In this document: positions 1 to 12,118 of the stretch, one piece after another
Position numbering within the stretch: position 1 is the first letter of the stretch
Layout of the letters: every line of letters begins with the position of its first letter
Assembly (NCBI RefSeq): GCF_029867415.1
Contig: NC_081181.1
Span: 73,566,144 to 73,630,143 of the forward strand
Source of the DNA: Vicia villosa
Lineage: Eukaryota > Streptophyta > Magnoliopsida > Fabales > Fabaceae
Length of the DNA stretch: 64,000 nt
Reading direction: 5' to 3'
Notes under the pieces: generated by a model
Told to the model about the DNA's origin: nothing
What the model saw: the letters and a program-made list of their open reading frames with translations, nothing else
The model's database searches: none
Translations under genes and position numbers: made by a program

Positions 1-738
1 TGATCCCCCGCAACCGCAGTTGGGAAAGATGGGGCTTCGCCATTTAAAAAACCAGAACCCCGTGCTAAAGAAAAGAAAAGGATCATAGTCGCTAACCGAT
101 TTCCCTACTATGTGCGTGTACGGATAACGGGCTTAATGTGATTGCGCTTGAATGAAAAGAGTGAAAGGAAAAACGAGAGATATAGGTTAAGTTATAATGG
201 CATAATTCGAATTGGTTTGTATAAGGAGGGAGTTTTTGAACATTGTGTCGTCACGTTATCCTTGGTGTTGATATATACTACCAATCGATGTAACATTTGC
301 CTATCACAAATATGATTAGGAGTCGTGTCATGCCCTTGTTTCGAATCTTGCTTAATTATTTCTTTTACCGTGTGGTTGATTGCTTGAGGACAAGCAATGG
401 TTTAAGTGTGGGGATATTTGATAACACGAAAATGTATCGTTTATTTGGCTCGATTTATATCAATTATTTCCTTATTTTATCTTAATTATGTTATTTTATG
501 TTGGTTTTATGCTGGTATTTCTATTGTTTCAGGTTTTACGCTCATATTGAGACTATTTGTGAAAAGGAAAGAAATTGAGCTAAAATCACTACTACTTGTG
601 CCTAAAATATGGAAAAGAGGTACTGTAGTGAAATGGAGGTGCAAATGGAATGAATCAAATGTGAAGGGTGAAAATACGATGGATCAAGTGTGGAAGCCCA
701 ACCCACGAAGGAGCTGAAGCTCCCTCTATGAAGAAGCT

Positions 739-1065
739 GAGACGCCCGTCTAAGGGCCCAATTGCATGGAGACGCCCGTCTCCAAAGTTCTAGGGCCACG
801 TCATCAAAGGAGACGTCCGTCTCCCAAGCTCACCCACGTTCATAGGCCACATCACATGAAGGAGACGTCCGTCTCCAACAATCCAGCCACTTTGAGACCC
901 ACGTCTCAAGACTCGTTCAAAGATAGTTTAAATTTGAAGGCCCACGTCTCCGTTCTATACTCCACCAACCAAGTCTTCCTATATTTTCTCAACTTCCCAC
1001 TCCACTATCTCCACTACTTCTCACGTGATGCTGAATGTAACTTCCATTGCCATTCACTATATAAA
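739..1065 (+). promoter_or_regulatory. Athila LTR promoter: GAGACG dyads plus TATA box
   Basis: Five near-perfect dyads of the form GAGACG-NN-CGTCTC lie at 739-752, 769-782, 810-823, 862-875 and 894-907, with two-base spacers CC, CC, TC, TC and CA. The arms are conserved and the spacer varies, as expected for a dimeric DNA-binding site. A TATA box (TATATAAA) follows at 1058-1065, so transcription should start near 1090. The binding factor is unknown. Confidence 0.65.
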
Positions 1066-1559
1066 GGGTCTTAGCATTCATTTGAAGGCATCCAAGTTTT
1101 AGGCGCGGAAGCGCTGTTCATAGTTTTAGGCATAAATTATCACTTTGTAAAAGTGGTAGTTTCTCACATTGAGGAACTACCACACCATTAGTTTTAGGCC
1201 TACAATTTATGTACTCTTGGATCACAATCTTGCCGACATTATTTCAAAGCTTTATTCAACTTTGTTTCGTCTGCTTTACTTACAGGTTTATTTATTTGCA
1301 ATTATTTTAGTTTCATGTTCTTATAATATTGTTTTATCATTATAATTATAATATGGTTAGTAATTATAATTTCATGTTTAGTAATTATAATTCCATGTTT
1401 AATAATTATAATTTCATGTTTGTTTCTCTAAGTATGTCTGGCTAATTTATTTAGATGTCGGAATGTAAAGTAATTTAACCGTAGGGATCCGAAATAAATT
1501 GGCTTAATTATGTTTTATTAAATGTCACTTGTTTTTGGTTTGTATGTCTAATTTAATTA

Positions 1560-1965
1560 ATAAGTCTTAAAACCAATAGAGCGAAAGTTTGAGGGGTAAA
1601 GACGGTCAAAGGTTAAAATCAATAGAGCGAAAGTTTGAGATCTTTAACTGGATAGTAGACATAGGACATTAGTTTTAAGGATGGCGAAAGCGTATTAAAA
1701 CTAATTAGAATTTATTTACTTTCAAAAAGTGTTTTTAAACCCGCGCGGGATGGCGAAAGCGTACGTTAGGGATATTAGCATGTTCCGAGTCAACAGAGCA
1801 AGAGTTTGAGATTAGGAGATTTAAGTAGATAATGACTTCATAAAACAAGCATTTTATTAACTATGCTATTTCCAAAAAGCGTTTCTAAATCTGGTGGGAT
1901 GGCGAAAGCGTACATTAAGAGTTAGGATCGTAGTCTGAATCAACAGAGCGAGAGTTTGAGAGGAG
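1560..1965 (+). other. Array of GCGAAAG hairpin motifs in LTR leader
   Basis: Two motifs alternate downstream of the TATA box. Motif A (consensus CAATAGAGCGAAAGTTTGAG) occurs about four times and motif B (GGATGGCGAAAGCGTA) three times. Several are framed by inverted repeats. The clearest is 1669-1704, where TTAGTTTTAA and TTAAAACTAA form a perfect 10-bp stem around motif B. The GCGAAAGC core can itself close a GAAA tetraloop. The array lies in the predicted transcript leader. The structural role is inferred. Confidence 0.55.
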
Positions 1966-2275
1966 GACTTTTAAACAACATAGTTAGTAAAGATCTTTGA
2001 TTTAATTAGAATCTGGCCAATGGAACTTCGGATCACCTAAGTTAGATGAAATACATACTGATATCTGTTTGTTATTATATTTTACCTAGATTTAAGATTT
2101 TAGTTTCCCCATTTATAAATAAAACCCAAATATCATTAGCCTTAGCTTAACATAGTAACTTTAGATAACGGTAGGTCGATTTATAGTCCCCGTGGATTCG
2201 ATATCTTTTAAAACTACACGACACGACTGTGCACTTGCAGTTATCTCGACTAATAGACACGCAAAATCGCGATCA

Positions 2276-2436
2276 AAAGTCCCTACAAATGGGACACCAA
2301 ATGGGACACAAACCATTTTTAAGCAAGGGCAAAATTTCTTGGTATTCTAGTGTTCAATCCTCTTCCACCTTCAGATACCAAATGGGACACAAACCATTCA
2401 ACATCCTCAGGTTTAAGAAGATTGAACAGGGGCATC
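2276..2436 (+). repeat. Tat-type element 3' internal remnant
   Basis: This piece matches 39938-40067, the internal sequence and polypurine-like run (GAACAGGGGCA) that precede the other Tat LTR. It means that the LTR at 2437 is preceded by 3' internal sequence as well as followed by 5' leader and gag. A short AAATGGGACAC repeat is expanded here relative to the right copy. Confidence 0.75.
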
Positions 2437-3748
2437 TGTCATACCCCAAAATTTTCCCACAACATTTTCATACTCAGGCTCATTTGAATATCAAAGGCTC
2501 AGGACTTGACTGAATGTACATTCTCCTAAACAACACCCCTCAAACTAGGGTTTTGACCTTCTCAAAGTAAAATTAGTTTCTGATACCCCAAGTGGATTCC
2601 ATGGCCTCTCATATGCTTCAAAGGGTCTTCATGCCAAGTTTCAAGCTCTGATTCATAAGATTGCTCAGTCAACTGCTCAAATGGTCAATAGTCGACCAAT
2701 TGGACCTAAAAGTCAACTATGGTCAAAGTATAGTCAAAATTCCTGATTTTTGGTCAACATCCTCATTTTTAAGTATCATTCATCATTTAATTAAGGGTTG
2801 ATCATGATTCGTCAAGAAAAGTTCAGGAATCAACAAAATCAAAAGTTTCTAAATTAGGGTTTTTGCCTAAAAGTCAATTGAACTTTGACTGGCCATAACT
2901 CTCACATGGTTCATCAAAAATTCCTCAATAAAAGCTCATTCTCTAGGAATCTTGATTATCTACAACTTTAATGTTGGGCCCAAGGTCGAGAAATGCTTGC
3001 GCATAAGAGATATAAGCCAAAACATTATAGGTCCTTTTAGAATCTCGCAAAAAGCAGTTTTTAAGTGGCTTGTAGAAGACATCTTGGGCTTTCCAAAAAG
3101 TACAAGATCATCGTCATATGATGAAAATGAATGAGTTATGGTTGACAGAAGTTGGGTGAAACTCATAAAATGCATGCAACCCTAATTGACAAAATTCCAA
3201 CTTTTGAACTAATGGGCCTAAGATTTGGACTTCAAACACATTCATGACATAAATAGAAACTCATAAATCCATCCATCTATTTTTATAGTTCTTTTTTAAT
3301 TTATTTGGATTTTTTATTCAATTAAAAGCAAAATTAATTAAATAAAATATGAAAATAATGAGATTAAAACATGGCGTTTTATTTTTAATCATGTGAAGCC
3401 CAAATATCATCACAAAAACATACAAATTTCGTTGGTACATGATGGAGAGATCTTGGCCAAAAATAGAAAGAAATACAAGATTTTTCTAACTCAAATATTT
3501 TGCTATCCTAGTTCTTGAAGCCCAAGACCAAAACCTAACCTAATTTCTCCCTCCATATATACTGAGCCAAGGCAGACAATTTGGGGATGAAAGATCGCTG
3601 CTCCATAAACCCTAGCCATTTTTCAAAAACTCAGGAACTAGGTGGTGGTCGAATTTAGGGTTTGCAGCCATTCTCAAAGACAAAAAGCTTTCCTATTCTC
3701 TTCCTGGGACGAAATAAGGTAGGTTTGAAGCAATATCCAGGTGCCATA

Positions 3749-5577
3749 TGTAACACCCGGTATTTAATTAATTATTTAATTAAATACTTTCAAATTATTT
3801 CGAATTTAATTATTGAATTTGTGGAGTGTTGAGAATTGTTGACATGGGTTTTATGATTAATTAGTCGATTAATTAATTAATTGATTAAGTTGTAGAAATA
3901 GTATTGAATAAATAATAGATTTGTTATATGGACTTAATTAAGTGATGGTGGTAGTAAAAGGTGGGGTGTGAATGTTAGGCCCAATAGGTTTAATGAAATT
4001 AAGTTAAGATAAGGATTAGGCTAATTAGAAGAGAAAAAGTCTTGGGGAATTGGTCATGGGAAGTTGTAGAGAAGAGAGAAAATAGGAGAGAAATTCATTC
4101 CCGTTTTTCTTGCAGCAGTCTCACTAAATCGAAGATCCCTGATTCGTTAACCGTTGGATCGTCGCCAAATTTTGTGGGTAGGTTTGCAACACCTATAGCT
4201 AACTTTTGACCGTTGGGATCTTCTAAATAAGGTCTGAGTTGTGAGATATGATCATCGCACTGTAGCTGCATATTTGGGAAATTTTCAGCTTTTGATTCTG
4301 ATTAAAAGAGGCAATGGTTGGGAGCTAAGGCTAGATGGCTTCGATCGGTAGAATTGTAGAACGGACTCCGAATACAAGGTAAGGGGTGGGGTTCTAACTC
4401 TATAACCGGACTCTTGATGAATGATATGTGGGGGTTAAATTCGTAGGAAATTATTCCTGATTATTTGTTGTGATTCTGTCGTGTTGATTCGATGAAATTA
4501 GTTGTTGTTGTGGTGATAATTGTTGTTGTTTTATGCGAAGTTGAAGGATGTTTCAGTGACGATGTATACCTCTATTTATTAGTATAGCGACGATATAGGC
4601 TTATGCCTTGTGACGATGATGTTGTTTGTTGTGTGTGTTTGTTGCATTCATATACATATGCATTTTTGGCGACGGCCTGGATTGGCAAATTAGTGACGAA
4701 GGCTTATGCCTTGATGCCTCTGTTTAACTGGCAATTGGCGATGGGGGCTGAAGCCCTGGGTACCACATGCGTGTGCAGTTGTAGAGTCTCATTGTATGTG
4801 GCATGAGTGTGATTTAATTGTGATGTGATGTGACTTGAGTTGTTGTTAAATTGTGATAATATGGAATTGTAATTATAAATTGTTATACTAATGACGTGTT
4901 GTGACAGGTATTGTCTGGAAGATGAGAAATAGTTGTTATAACTATTAATATGTTGTTGTTATTTATTTTTGTTAATTATAACTGTTCAGGTTAATTGTTA
5001 TTATAAATGTAGTCTGAAAGCTGTAACGTGATAATTTCGTATGATTAAATTCTAATATATTATTTATCCTGCGTTTGTTTATATTGGTAGATATCTCACC
5101 CTTTCTGAATGATGTTTCCCTACCATGGGAAATTGACAGGTACTCAAGATAGCGGTGGAAGTTTGAAGTGATTTTATGAAGTCTTTAGTTGTTGTTAGTC
5201 GAGTTGGTATCTTGCTCTGATACGTAGCACTCGGGGGGATAAAACGATTGTTTTATTTATTAATTCTTTTGCTGAATTTTTATATGGTTTTGGTTTAAAT
5301 TGTAACTTAAAGTTACCGTGCAATGATGCTACGACTTGATTTGAATAGTTATGAAGTTTGTTGATTCCGCTGCGAGTTAATTATTGAATTTAAACAAAGT
5401 GATTTTTTTTGTAATGATTTGATTATCGTTTTAAATACTTGCGTTATGTATCTATATGAAGGCAAGTAAGTCGTAAATGTTTTTGAGATGACGAATATGT
5501 GATACCTCAAATGAACTTGTTTGGAATTTATGCTCTGATTTTCCGTATAATTTATCGGGTAGATTTGGGGTGTTACA
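3749..5577 (+). repeat. 5' LTR of coding-free element
   Basis: It is identical in length (1829 bp) to the right copy and nearly identical in sequence. It runs TGTAACACC to GGTGTTACA. It contains a 67-codon open frame at 4603-4806 that is repeated in the right LTR (7344-7547); I do not regard it as a gene. Confidence 0.9.
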
Positions 5578-6489
5578 TTAGTGGTATCAGAGCAGGTCGG
5601 TCCGTCCGGCCAAGTTGTCTAATGTTATTTATTCCTCTGTACGCGACAAGTGTGTGAAACACTGTCGGTACTTGTTGCTTTCTGGTTGTTGCAGGAATTA
5701 GTTTGAGCGAAGTGGGGGAGAAGCTTTGCTTCTCGGATGTGGTTCAGTTGCAAGTTCGCAAAGAGGATTGTTGTCTGGGTGTTTCGAAAACTGAATTTCG
5801 ACGAAAGAATGTGTCTCTCGAGTTATAAAAAGTTTGGGAGTGAGGAGATATGTTAAGAGTTTTTTTGGAATATGTTTAAGTTGAAGAAAAATGAGTTTTG
5901 GAGTGGAAATTCCGTAAGCAAAACGCAGGAAATTGCTGAATGTTTTGTGAAACTTCAAAAATGCATAACTTGAGTTCTGGACATCCGATTTGAGTCCCGT
6001 TTGAAGCGTTGGAAAGCTAACGAGATGAAATTTATTTTAAAAATGGCTCCATCAGCTTTAATAGAATTATTTGTAACAAGATGATGTTGGAAAGAGATGA
6101 AGTTTGCGTTTACGCTTGTCCTTGGGACCAGACTTGTGCGTTGGTGTCGCGCTGAACGTTAGTGTCAGAGTTGAGTGAATTGAAGGAGTAATTAAAGGGT
6201 TTGTTTAGAAGAAATTTTAAGAATTAAGTGTACCATTTGAGAAGTTTTGGAGATACCGTAAAGAGTGTCGCCGCATGGCGTCGATGTTCGCACTTTCGAA
6301 TGGCGTTGGAATAGTTAACAAGTTAGTAACGGTTATGTTGAAGAAGTACCAGAATGGTCGACATATGTGTAGTCGATTTGAGATGTGTCAATGGGTTGTT
6401 ATGTTTGATGGTTGGACGTGGAAGTGAAGTTGAAGATGGGTGTATCGGATAAATTTTCGAGGACGAAAATATTCTAAGTGGGGGAGAGT
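5578..6489 (+). other. Non-coding interior of the LARD
   Basis: About 0.9 kb lies between the LTRs. No gag or pol similarity is visible and the only open frame (5698-5958, minus strand) has no recognisable domain. The 3' end carries the polypurine tract AAGTGGGGGAGAG (6478-6489) directly against the right LTR. Confidence 0.75.
5582..5593 (+). other. Primer binding site, initiator tRNA-Met
   Basis: TGGTATCAGAGC, four bases after the 5' LTR, is the standard complement of the 3' end of plant initiator methionine tRNA. Confidence 0.88.
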
Positions 6490-8318
6490 TGTAACACCCG
6501 GTATTTAATTAATTATTTAATTAAATACTTTCAAATTATTTCGAATTTAATTATTGAATTTGTGGAGTGTTGAGAATTGTTGACATGGGTTTTATGATTA
6601 ATTAGTCGATTAATTAATTAATTGATTAAGTTGTAGAAATAGTATTGAATAAATAATAGATTTGTTATATGGACTTAATTAAGTGATGGTGGTAGTAAAA
6701 GGTGGGGTGTGAATGTTAGGCCCAATAGGTTTAATGAAATTAAGTTAAGATAAGGATTAGGCTAATTAGAAGAGAAAAAGTCTTGGGGAATTGGTCATGG
6801 GAAGTTGTAGAGAAGAGAGAAAATAGGAGAGAAATTCATTCCCGTTTTTCTTGCAGCAGTCTCACTAAATCGAAGATCCCTGATTCGTTAACCGTTGGAT
6901 CGTCGCCAAATTTTGTGGGTAGGTTCGCAACACCTATAGCTAACTTTTGACCGTTGGGATCTTCAAAATAAGGTCTGAGTTGTGAGATATGATCATCGCA
7001 CTGTAGCTGCATATTTGGGAAATTTTCAGCTTTTGATTCTGATTAAAAGAGGCAATGGTTGGGAGCTAAGGCTAGATGGCTTCGATCGGTAGAATTGTAG
7101 AACGGACTCCGAATACAAGGTAAGGGGTGGGGTTCTAACTCTATAACCGGACTCATGATGAATGATATGTGGGGGTTAAATTCGTAGGAAATTATTCCTG
7201 ATTATTAGTTGTGATTCTGTCGTGTTGATTCGATGAAATTAGTTGTTGTTGTGGTGATAATTGTTGTTGTTTTATGCGAAGTTGAAGGATGTTTCAGTGA
7301 CGATGTATACCTCTATTTATTAGTATAGCGACGATATAGGCTTATGCCTTGTGACGATGATGTTGTTTGTTGTGTGTGTTTGTTGCATTCATATACATAT
7401 GCATTTTTGGCGACGGCCTGGATTGGCAAATTAGTGACGAAGGCTTATGCCTTGATGCCTCTGTTTAACTGGCAATTGGCGATGGGGGCTGAAGCCCTGG
7501 GTACCACATGCATGTGCAGTTGTAGAGTCTCATTGTATGTGGCATGAGTGTGATTTAATTGTGATGTGATGTGACTTGAGTTGTTGTTAAATTGTGATAA
7601 TATGGAGTTGTAATTATAAATTGTTATACTAATGACGTGTTGTGACAGGTATTGTCTGGAAGATGAGAAATAGTTGTTATAACTATTAATATGTTGTTGT
7701 TATTTATTTTTGTTAATTATAACTGTTCAGGTTAATTGTTATTATAAATGTAGTCTGAAAGCTGTAACGTGATAATTTCGTATGATTAAATTCTAATATA
7801 TTATTTATCCTGCGTTTGTTTATATTGGTAGATATCTCACCCTTTCTGAATGATGTTTCCCTACCATGGGAAATTGACAGGTACTCAAGATAGCGGTGGA
7901 AGTTTGAAGTGATTTTATGAAGTCTTTAGTTGTTGTTAGTCGAGTTGGTATCTTGCTCTGATACGTAGCACTCGGGGGGATAAAACGATTGTTTTATTTA
8001 TTAATTCTTTTGCTGAATTTTTATATGGTTTTGGTTTAAATTGTAACTTAAAGTTACCGTGCAATGATGCTACGACTTGATTTGAATAGTTATGAAGTTT
8101 GTTGATTCCGCTGCGAGTTAATTATTGAATTTAAACAAAGTGATTTTTTTTGTAATGATTTGATTATCGTTTTAAATACTTGCGTTATGTATGTATATGA
8201 AGGCAAGTAAGTCGTAAATGTTTTTGAGATGACGAATATGTGATACCTCAAATGAACTTGTTTGGAATTTATGCTCTGATTTTCCGTATAATTTATCGGG
8301 TAGATTTGGGGTGTTACA
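6490..8318 (+). repeat. 3' LTR of coding-free element
   Basis: Direct repeat of 3749-5577, 1829 bp long, followed by the second CCATA target duplication. Confidence 0.9.
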
Positions 8319-10604
8319 CCATAACGTATAAAACTTGCATACCAAACTCACCATGCTCATACGTATCTTCTGCTTTTCATATCTTGTAATTCCTAGCGTT
8401 TTAATTCAAACTAATTGTTTGGTTAAGTTCCTGTTAGCATTTAGAACAGGTTTGAACATTTTGCTTGAAGCTCTAACGACCAGAACATAATATGCCATAG
8501 TTAGGGCATTAAGGTCTCATGCGTTCGTTTTCATGGTTACAAGGGTTTTCCAACAAAACTAACCCCTCCATTGATCTCAGAGGGCCATGATTAGTTGATA
8601 TGGGTTTAAAGGTTTAGATCTTGGTCATTGTTTGTTCGTGTTTAAATATGCAGGTTTGGTGAAGACGAACAACCAGGAAAAGTCTCGGGAAAAGTCGTAA
8701 CAAGAACAACAACAGAATCCGCAGGAAAACTTGAAGACAATGATGAACAGGATGGTGGGTCAATGAGAGCTTTCTATCTCTGTTCACGTGGCTCAACCTC
8801 ACTAGGCAGTCAAGAATGTGCACATCCTCTCTCTCCTTCTGGTTGGATGGTCAACAATTCAATGGATTCCTCCCCATTCTCGTTGGCACACGTACACGTT
8901 CAGAGGCCCAGCAGTTGACCAATTCATTGATTAACTTGTTTTTTTATATACTGTTTTTAACCATTATATAAACAACTAATACATGCAGCAAGAATGGAAA
9001 AGTCTTGGAATCGTAATCGACGGGTCACCAGTTCGACCCCTATGTGTGACAGACTTATTTTTTACAATTCATATGAACGCAGATCCATCGCTTCGTCCTC
9101 AACGCACGCCTACCATGCAACATCAAATCTGTGCCACTGATTTCTACAGTAATCTGATCCAATGCATATAAGCCTGCAGGCTTACCATGAACCTTCATAA
9201 GCCAATCACACTGGGTCGGTGCCAGGTTTTTTATTTTATTTACTTATATAAACTAATTTTACTCTTCTTTTTTAACTAACCAATTATCATTTTTTTAATC
9301 TTAAACAAAACCTTTCTTTTAAATAATCAAAACAAAATTTTATTTTTATAATATTAATCTCGATTTTATTTTTAAGTTTATAATTTTAACCCTAATTTTA
9401 TTTTAGGTTTATTATTATCTTTTTAACTATAGTTATGATTTAGATTTTCTAACCTTTAATTTTTGCCTTGCCTTGCTGATTTATTCTATTAACCTTGGTT
9501 AACTTGTCCCCCATTTAGGGGCGTGCCTTCCATTACGTTTCATTTATTTTCCTAATTTGTGTATCTGCCCCAAAGCCTTGTAATGGCTTATTGTATTCCT
9601 TCTATATTTTTCCTCCATTCCCCTGCAGGTGTTTATTGTAATAGTTTAGGTTTATAATTCTTGCCTTTATTTTTTCTGCCCACAGGTGTTTATTGTAATA
9701 GCGTTGGACTTTTAAATTCTGCCTTTAATTTCTGTTTATTATAACTGTTGTGGTTAGTAATTCTAGGGAGTGTAAGCCTTGCTAAAATTAACCTAGAATA
9801 GTTAATTACAAGATAAGATAACTGAATTTAACCACGTGATTGTGCCACACACACCTTTAGGGTAACCTCTCTTGTTGCCTGTTGCCTTATTACTGTTGCC
9901 TGTTGCCTTAATTTGTGAAAATAGTCAAGTCCCTCGATTTCGTGGATACCTAAAGCAAATATTTCCCTCAGTTCATTCATCATCAAATTTGTCCCTCGAT
10001 GTTGCCTCGGTAAATGATGATTTGTCCCTAATGCTAAGGTATCCTCGCCTGCTGCCTAAGAATGACTATTATATCCTTCCCTTAGACTACCTGCCCTCTT
10101 TATTGCAGGGTCAATCTTATGGAGAATGATAACCTCGATGACCCTTTACATCCAATGACAGGACTTCCTACCCTCCTATGGTATGGATAGCCCTTTCACC
10201 GTGAAAAGCTAAAAGAACATTTTTTCTAAACTTAGGGTAGGTACTCTTAAATGCTTGCTCTTTTCAAATTCAAATTCAAAATATTTTCCCACTTATTTTC
10301 AAAGAATCGTTTAAAAAAGACTACGCTTATTTACAAGCTAAATTTCTTATTCAAACATTTTCCTATTCACATACTACTTTTCAAACATTTTCAAAACAAC
10401 GTGAGCTAAGAAATTAAGAGCCCATGGATAACCATGGATACAAAGGGTGCTTACACCTTCCCTTTGTATAACCTACCCCCGAACTCAAAATATTTCAAAG
10501 GTCTTTCCCGTTCTTTTTGCCTTTCCAATTGGATAAAATAAAAGTCGGTGGCGACTCTTGCTATCCGCAACATTTAAAAAAGTCAGTTCTCCCACCGTAT
10601 TACA

Positions 10605-10774
10605 GAACCGGCGAATCTCCTGGGGATATTCGAATAAAAGAGGGGTTACCTTAAGGTTTAGGATTCACTTTAAATGTTTGTTTGTATTGTCTGCTTTATA
10701 TTTGTGGGCCTGTTTGGGTTTACTTGTGTGAAAGATGCTAACCCGGATCTGAGTACCTTAGGTAAATGGCATGA
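10605..10774 (+). other. Tat element 5' leader
   Basis: It follows the LTR end (ATTACA). The first bases, GAACCGGCGAATCTCCTGGGG, sit where the primer binding site should be, but they lack the usual leading TGG, so I do not name a tRNA. No gene is visible. Confidence 0.45.
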
Positions 10775-11815
10775 GACCAAGGAGAGCTGATTCTGAATTT
10801 GGCCAAGGGGCAAGAAGAGCTGAAAACTCTTCGGACCAAGAAATAGAAAAAGACTAGAAGATCCGTGGGTGTCCTTAACATGGGAAGAAGATTTCGAGGA
10901 CCACTCAAGAAAACTGAAGAAGTCAAGGTTTCTGAAGAGGATGACGATGAACAAAAGGACGACGCTAGTGTCAAAACTGATGTGAAAAGCAACCATGATT
11001 CTGTCAAGCCCTCTGAGGAAGAAGAGGACTATTATTATGAGGACGAATATCCTGATGAGAAATACATGCTGCTGGAAGAACGTATGAAAGCCATGGAAAT
11101 TAAGAAGGTACCTAGGTTAGATTTTGAGGAACTAGGACTCATCTCTGGAGTTGTTATCCCTCCGAAGTTCAAGACTCCCACCTTTGCTATATACGATGGG
11201 GTCTCTTGTCCGAAACTGCACTTGAAGTCTTATGTAAGGAAGATTCATTCTCATACTGCTGATAAGAAGTTATGGATCCACTTTCCAAGAGAGCTTATCT
11301 GGAACCCAACTCTAGTGGCACTATCAACTAGAGGGTACCAACATTCATACATGGGAAGACTTGGTCTGTGCTTTCTACAAGCAATACCAATACAATGCTG
11401 ATCTCGCGTCAACCCGCATGCAACTACAAAGCATGTCTATGCGTTCTAAAAAAAGCTTCAAAGAGTATGCTCAGAAGTGGAGAGACATGGCAGGCAGAGT
11501 TCAACCTCCTTTAGTTGACAAGGAATTGGTTGATATGTTCATGAGTACACTAACTGGTCCTTTCTACATCCATTTATTGGGAAGTTCCTCATCTGGTTTC
11601 ACCGACCTCATACTGAATGGGGAACGTGTTGAAAGCGGTATCCGAAGCGGTAAAATTCAAGCGGCTACATCTTATAATACCACAAAGAAGGTGCACAATG
11701 AGAGTAATGAATCCAACGCTGTTGGAACAGTCCTAGCCTCTAATCAAGTGCTATTACAACAAAAGGGCAACCAGCGTAAACAAGGCGCACCTAAAAGACA
11801 ATTCACAAAGATCAA
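10775..11815 (+). pseudogene. Tat/Ogre-like gag, N-terminal and capsid part (broken)
   Basis: Capsid-type gag of the Tat/Ogre lineage, which would package element RNA into cytoplasmic particles. After an acidic stretch (about 10910-11080) comes a core with short motifs such as FKTPTFAIYDG and HLKSYVRKI. A second frame from about 11315 carries IHTWEDLVCAFYKQYQYN and RSKKSFKEYAQKWRDMAG. There are two visible lesions. One is an in-frame TAG at 10844-10846. The other is a frameshift near 11310, where the protein passes from the frame of 10865-11401 to that of 11361-11815. The minus-strand Athila element inserted at 11815, and the frame resumes in phase at 36294 after the ATCAA duplication. No protease or pol follows. 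It is recognised by family resemblance, not by a search. Confidence 0.75.
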
Positions 11816-12118
11816 TGATCGCGACTTTACGTGTCTATTAATCTGATGACTGCAAGTGCACAGTCGTGTCGTGTAGTTTTAAAAGATATCGAATCCACAG
11901 GGACTATGAATCGATCTACCGTTATCTAAGGTTACTATGTAAAGCTAAGGCTACTAATATTTTGATTGTTCCTAAGGGAGAGTGGTTGTGAAAAAAATAA
12001 GAAATATAATAATAAACAGATATCAGTTTGTATTTCGTTTAACCTTAGGTGATCCGAAGGTCCATTGGCTATTGCATAATTTAATTAAAAATCTTTACTA
12101 ATTCAATTGGTTAAAAAT

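Larger units (their letters stand above)
1..2275 (+). mobile_element. Athila-type Ty3/gypsy element, 3' end only
   Basis: The window opens inside the 3' untranslated part of an LTR retrotransposon. Bases 1-180 match, in reverse complement, the block before the 3' LTR of the complete minus-strand Athila element (about 13800-13920). A purine run (GTGGGGATATT) just before 419 is the polypurine tract. The LTR at 419-2275 begins TGATAACACG and ends CGCGATCA, the same ends as the other copy. Downstream is Tat-type internal DNA, so this element had itself inserted into a Tat element. Its coding part and 5' end lie outside the window, so its target duplication cannot be checked. The LTR is clearly more diverged from the 11816/34521 pair than those two are from each other. 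Confidence 0.85.
419..2275 (+). repeat. 3' LTR of partial Athila-type element
   Basis: It starts with TG and ends with CA and is about 1.86 kb long. It is collinear with the reverse complement of 11816-13582 and 34521-36288: U3 with GAGACG dyads, a TATA box at 1058-1065, then the repeated GCGAAAG motifs. The GC-rich dyads and the repeated motifs are conserved while the DNA between them has changed. Confidence 0.88.
3749..8318 (+). mobile_element. Coding-free LTR element (LARD), chromovirus-like ends
   Basis: Two 1829-bp direct repeats (3749-5577 and 6490-8318) start TGTAACACC and end GGTGTTACA. The 5-bp target duplication CCATA flanks them (3744-3748 and 8319-8323). The 912-bp interior has a primer site and a polypurine tract but no gag or pol. 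I count only about seven mismatches between the LTRs, so the insertion is recent. The stretch before the polypurine tract (TTTTCGAGGACGAAAATATT, 6454-6473) resembles the 3' end of Tekay-type chromovirus pol genes, which suggests the autonomous partner. That assignment is inference. Confidence 0.88.
2437..10604 (+). repeat. Tat element 5' LTR, split by a nested element
   Basis: It aligns with 40068-43744 over its full length once the insertion at 3749-8318 (plus one CCATA copy) is removed, giving about 3.6 kb of LTR. A TATA-like run (CATATATACTG) lies near 3554. There are two deletions relative to the right LTR, near 3060 and 8755. The short reading frames inside it (for example 8983-9171 and 9872-10129) recur in the right LTR as ordinary LTR sequence, not genes. 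Confidence 0.8.

Noticed and set aside
4603..7547. Duplicated 67-residue frames at 4603-4806 and 7344-7547 as a small gene family
   Set aside because: They are the same LTR position of one element; no domain, and no upstream signals of a gene.
10670..11007. Minus-strand frames over the Tat gag start
   Set aside because: They are complements of the acidic, Ser/Glu-rich gag region; no family signal.
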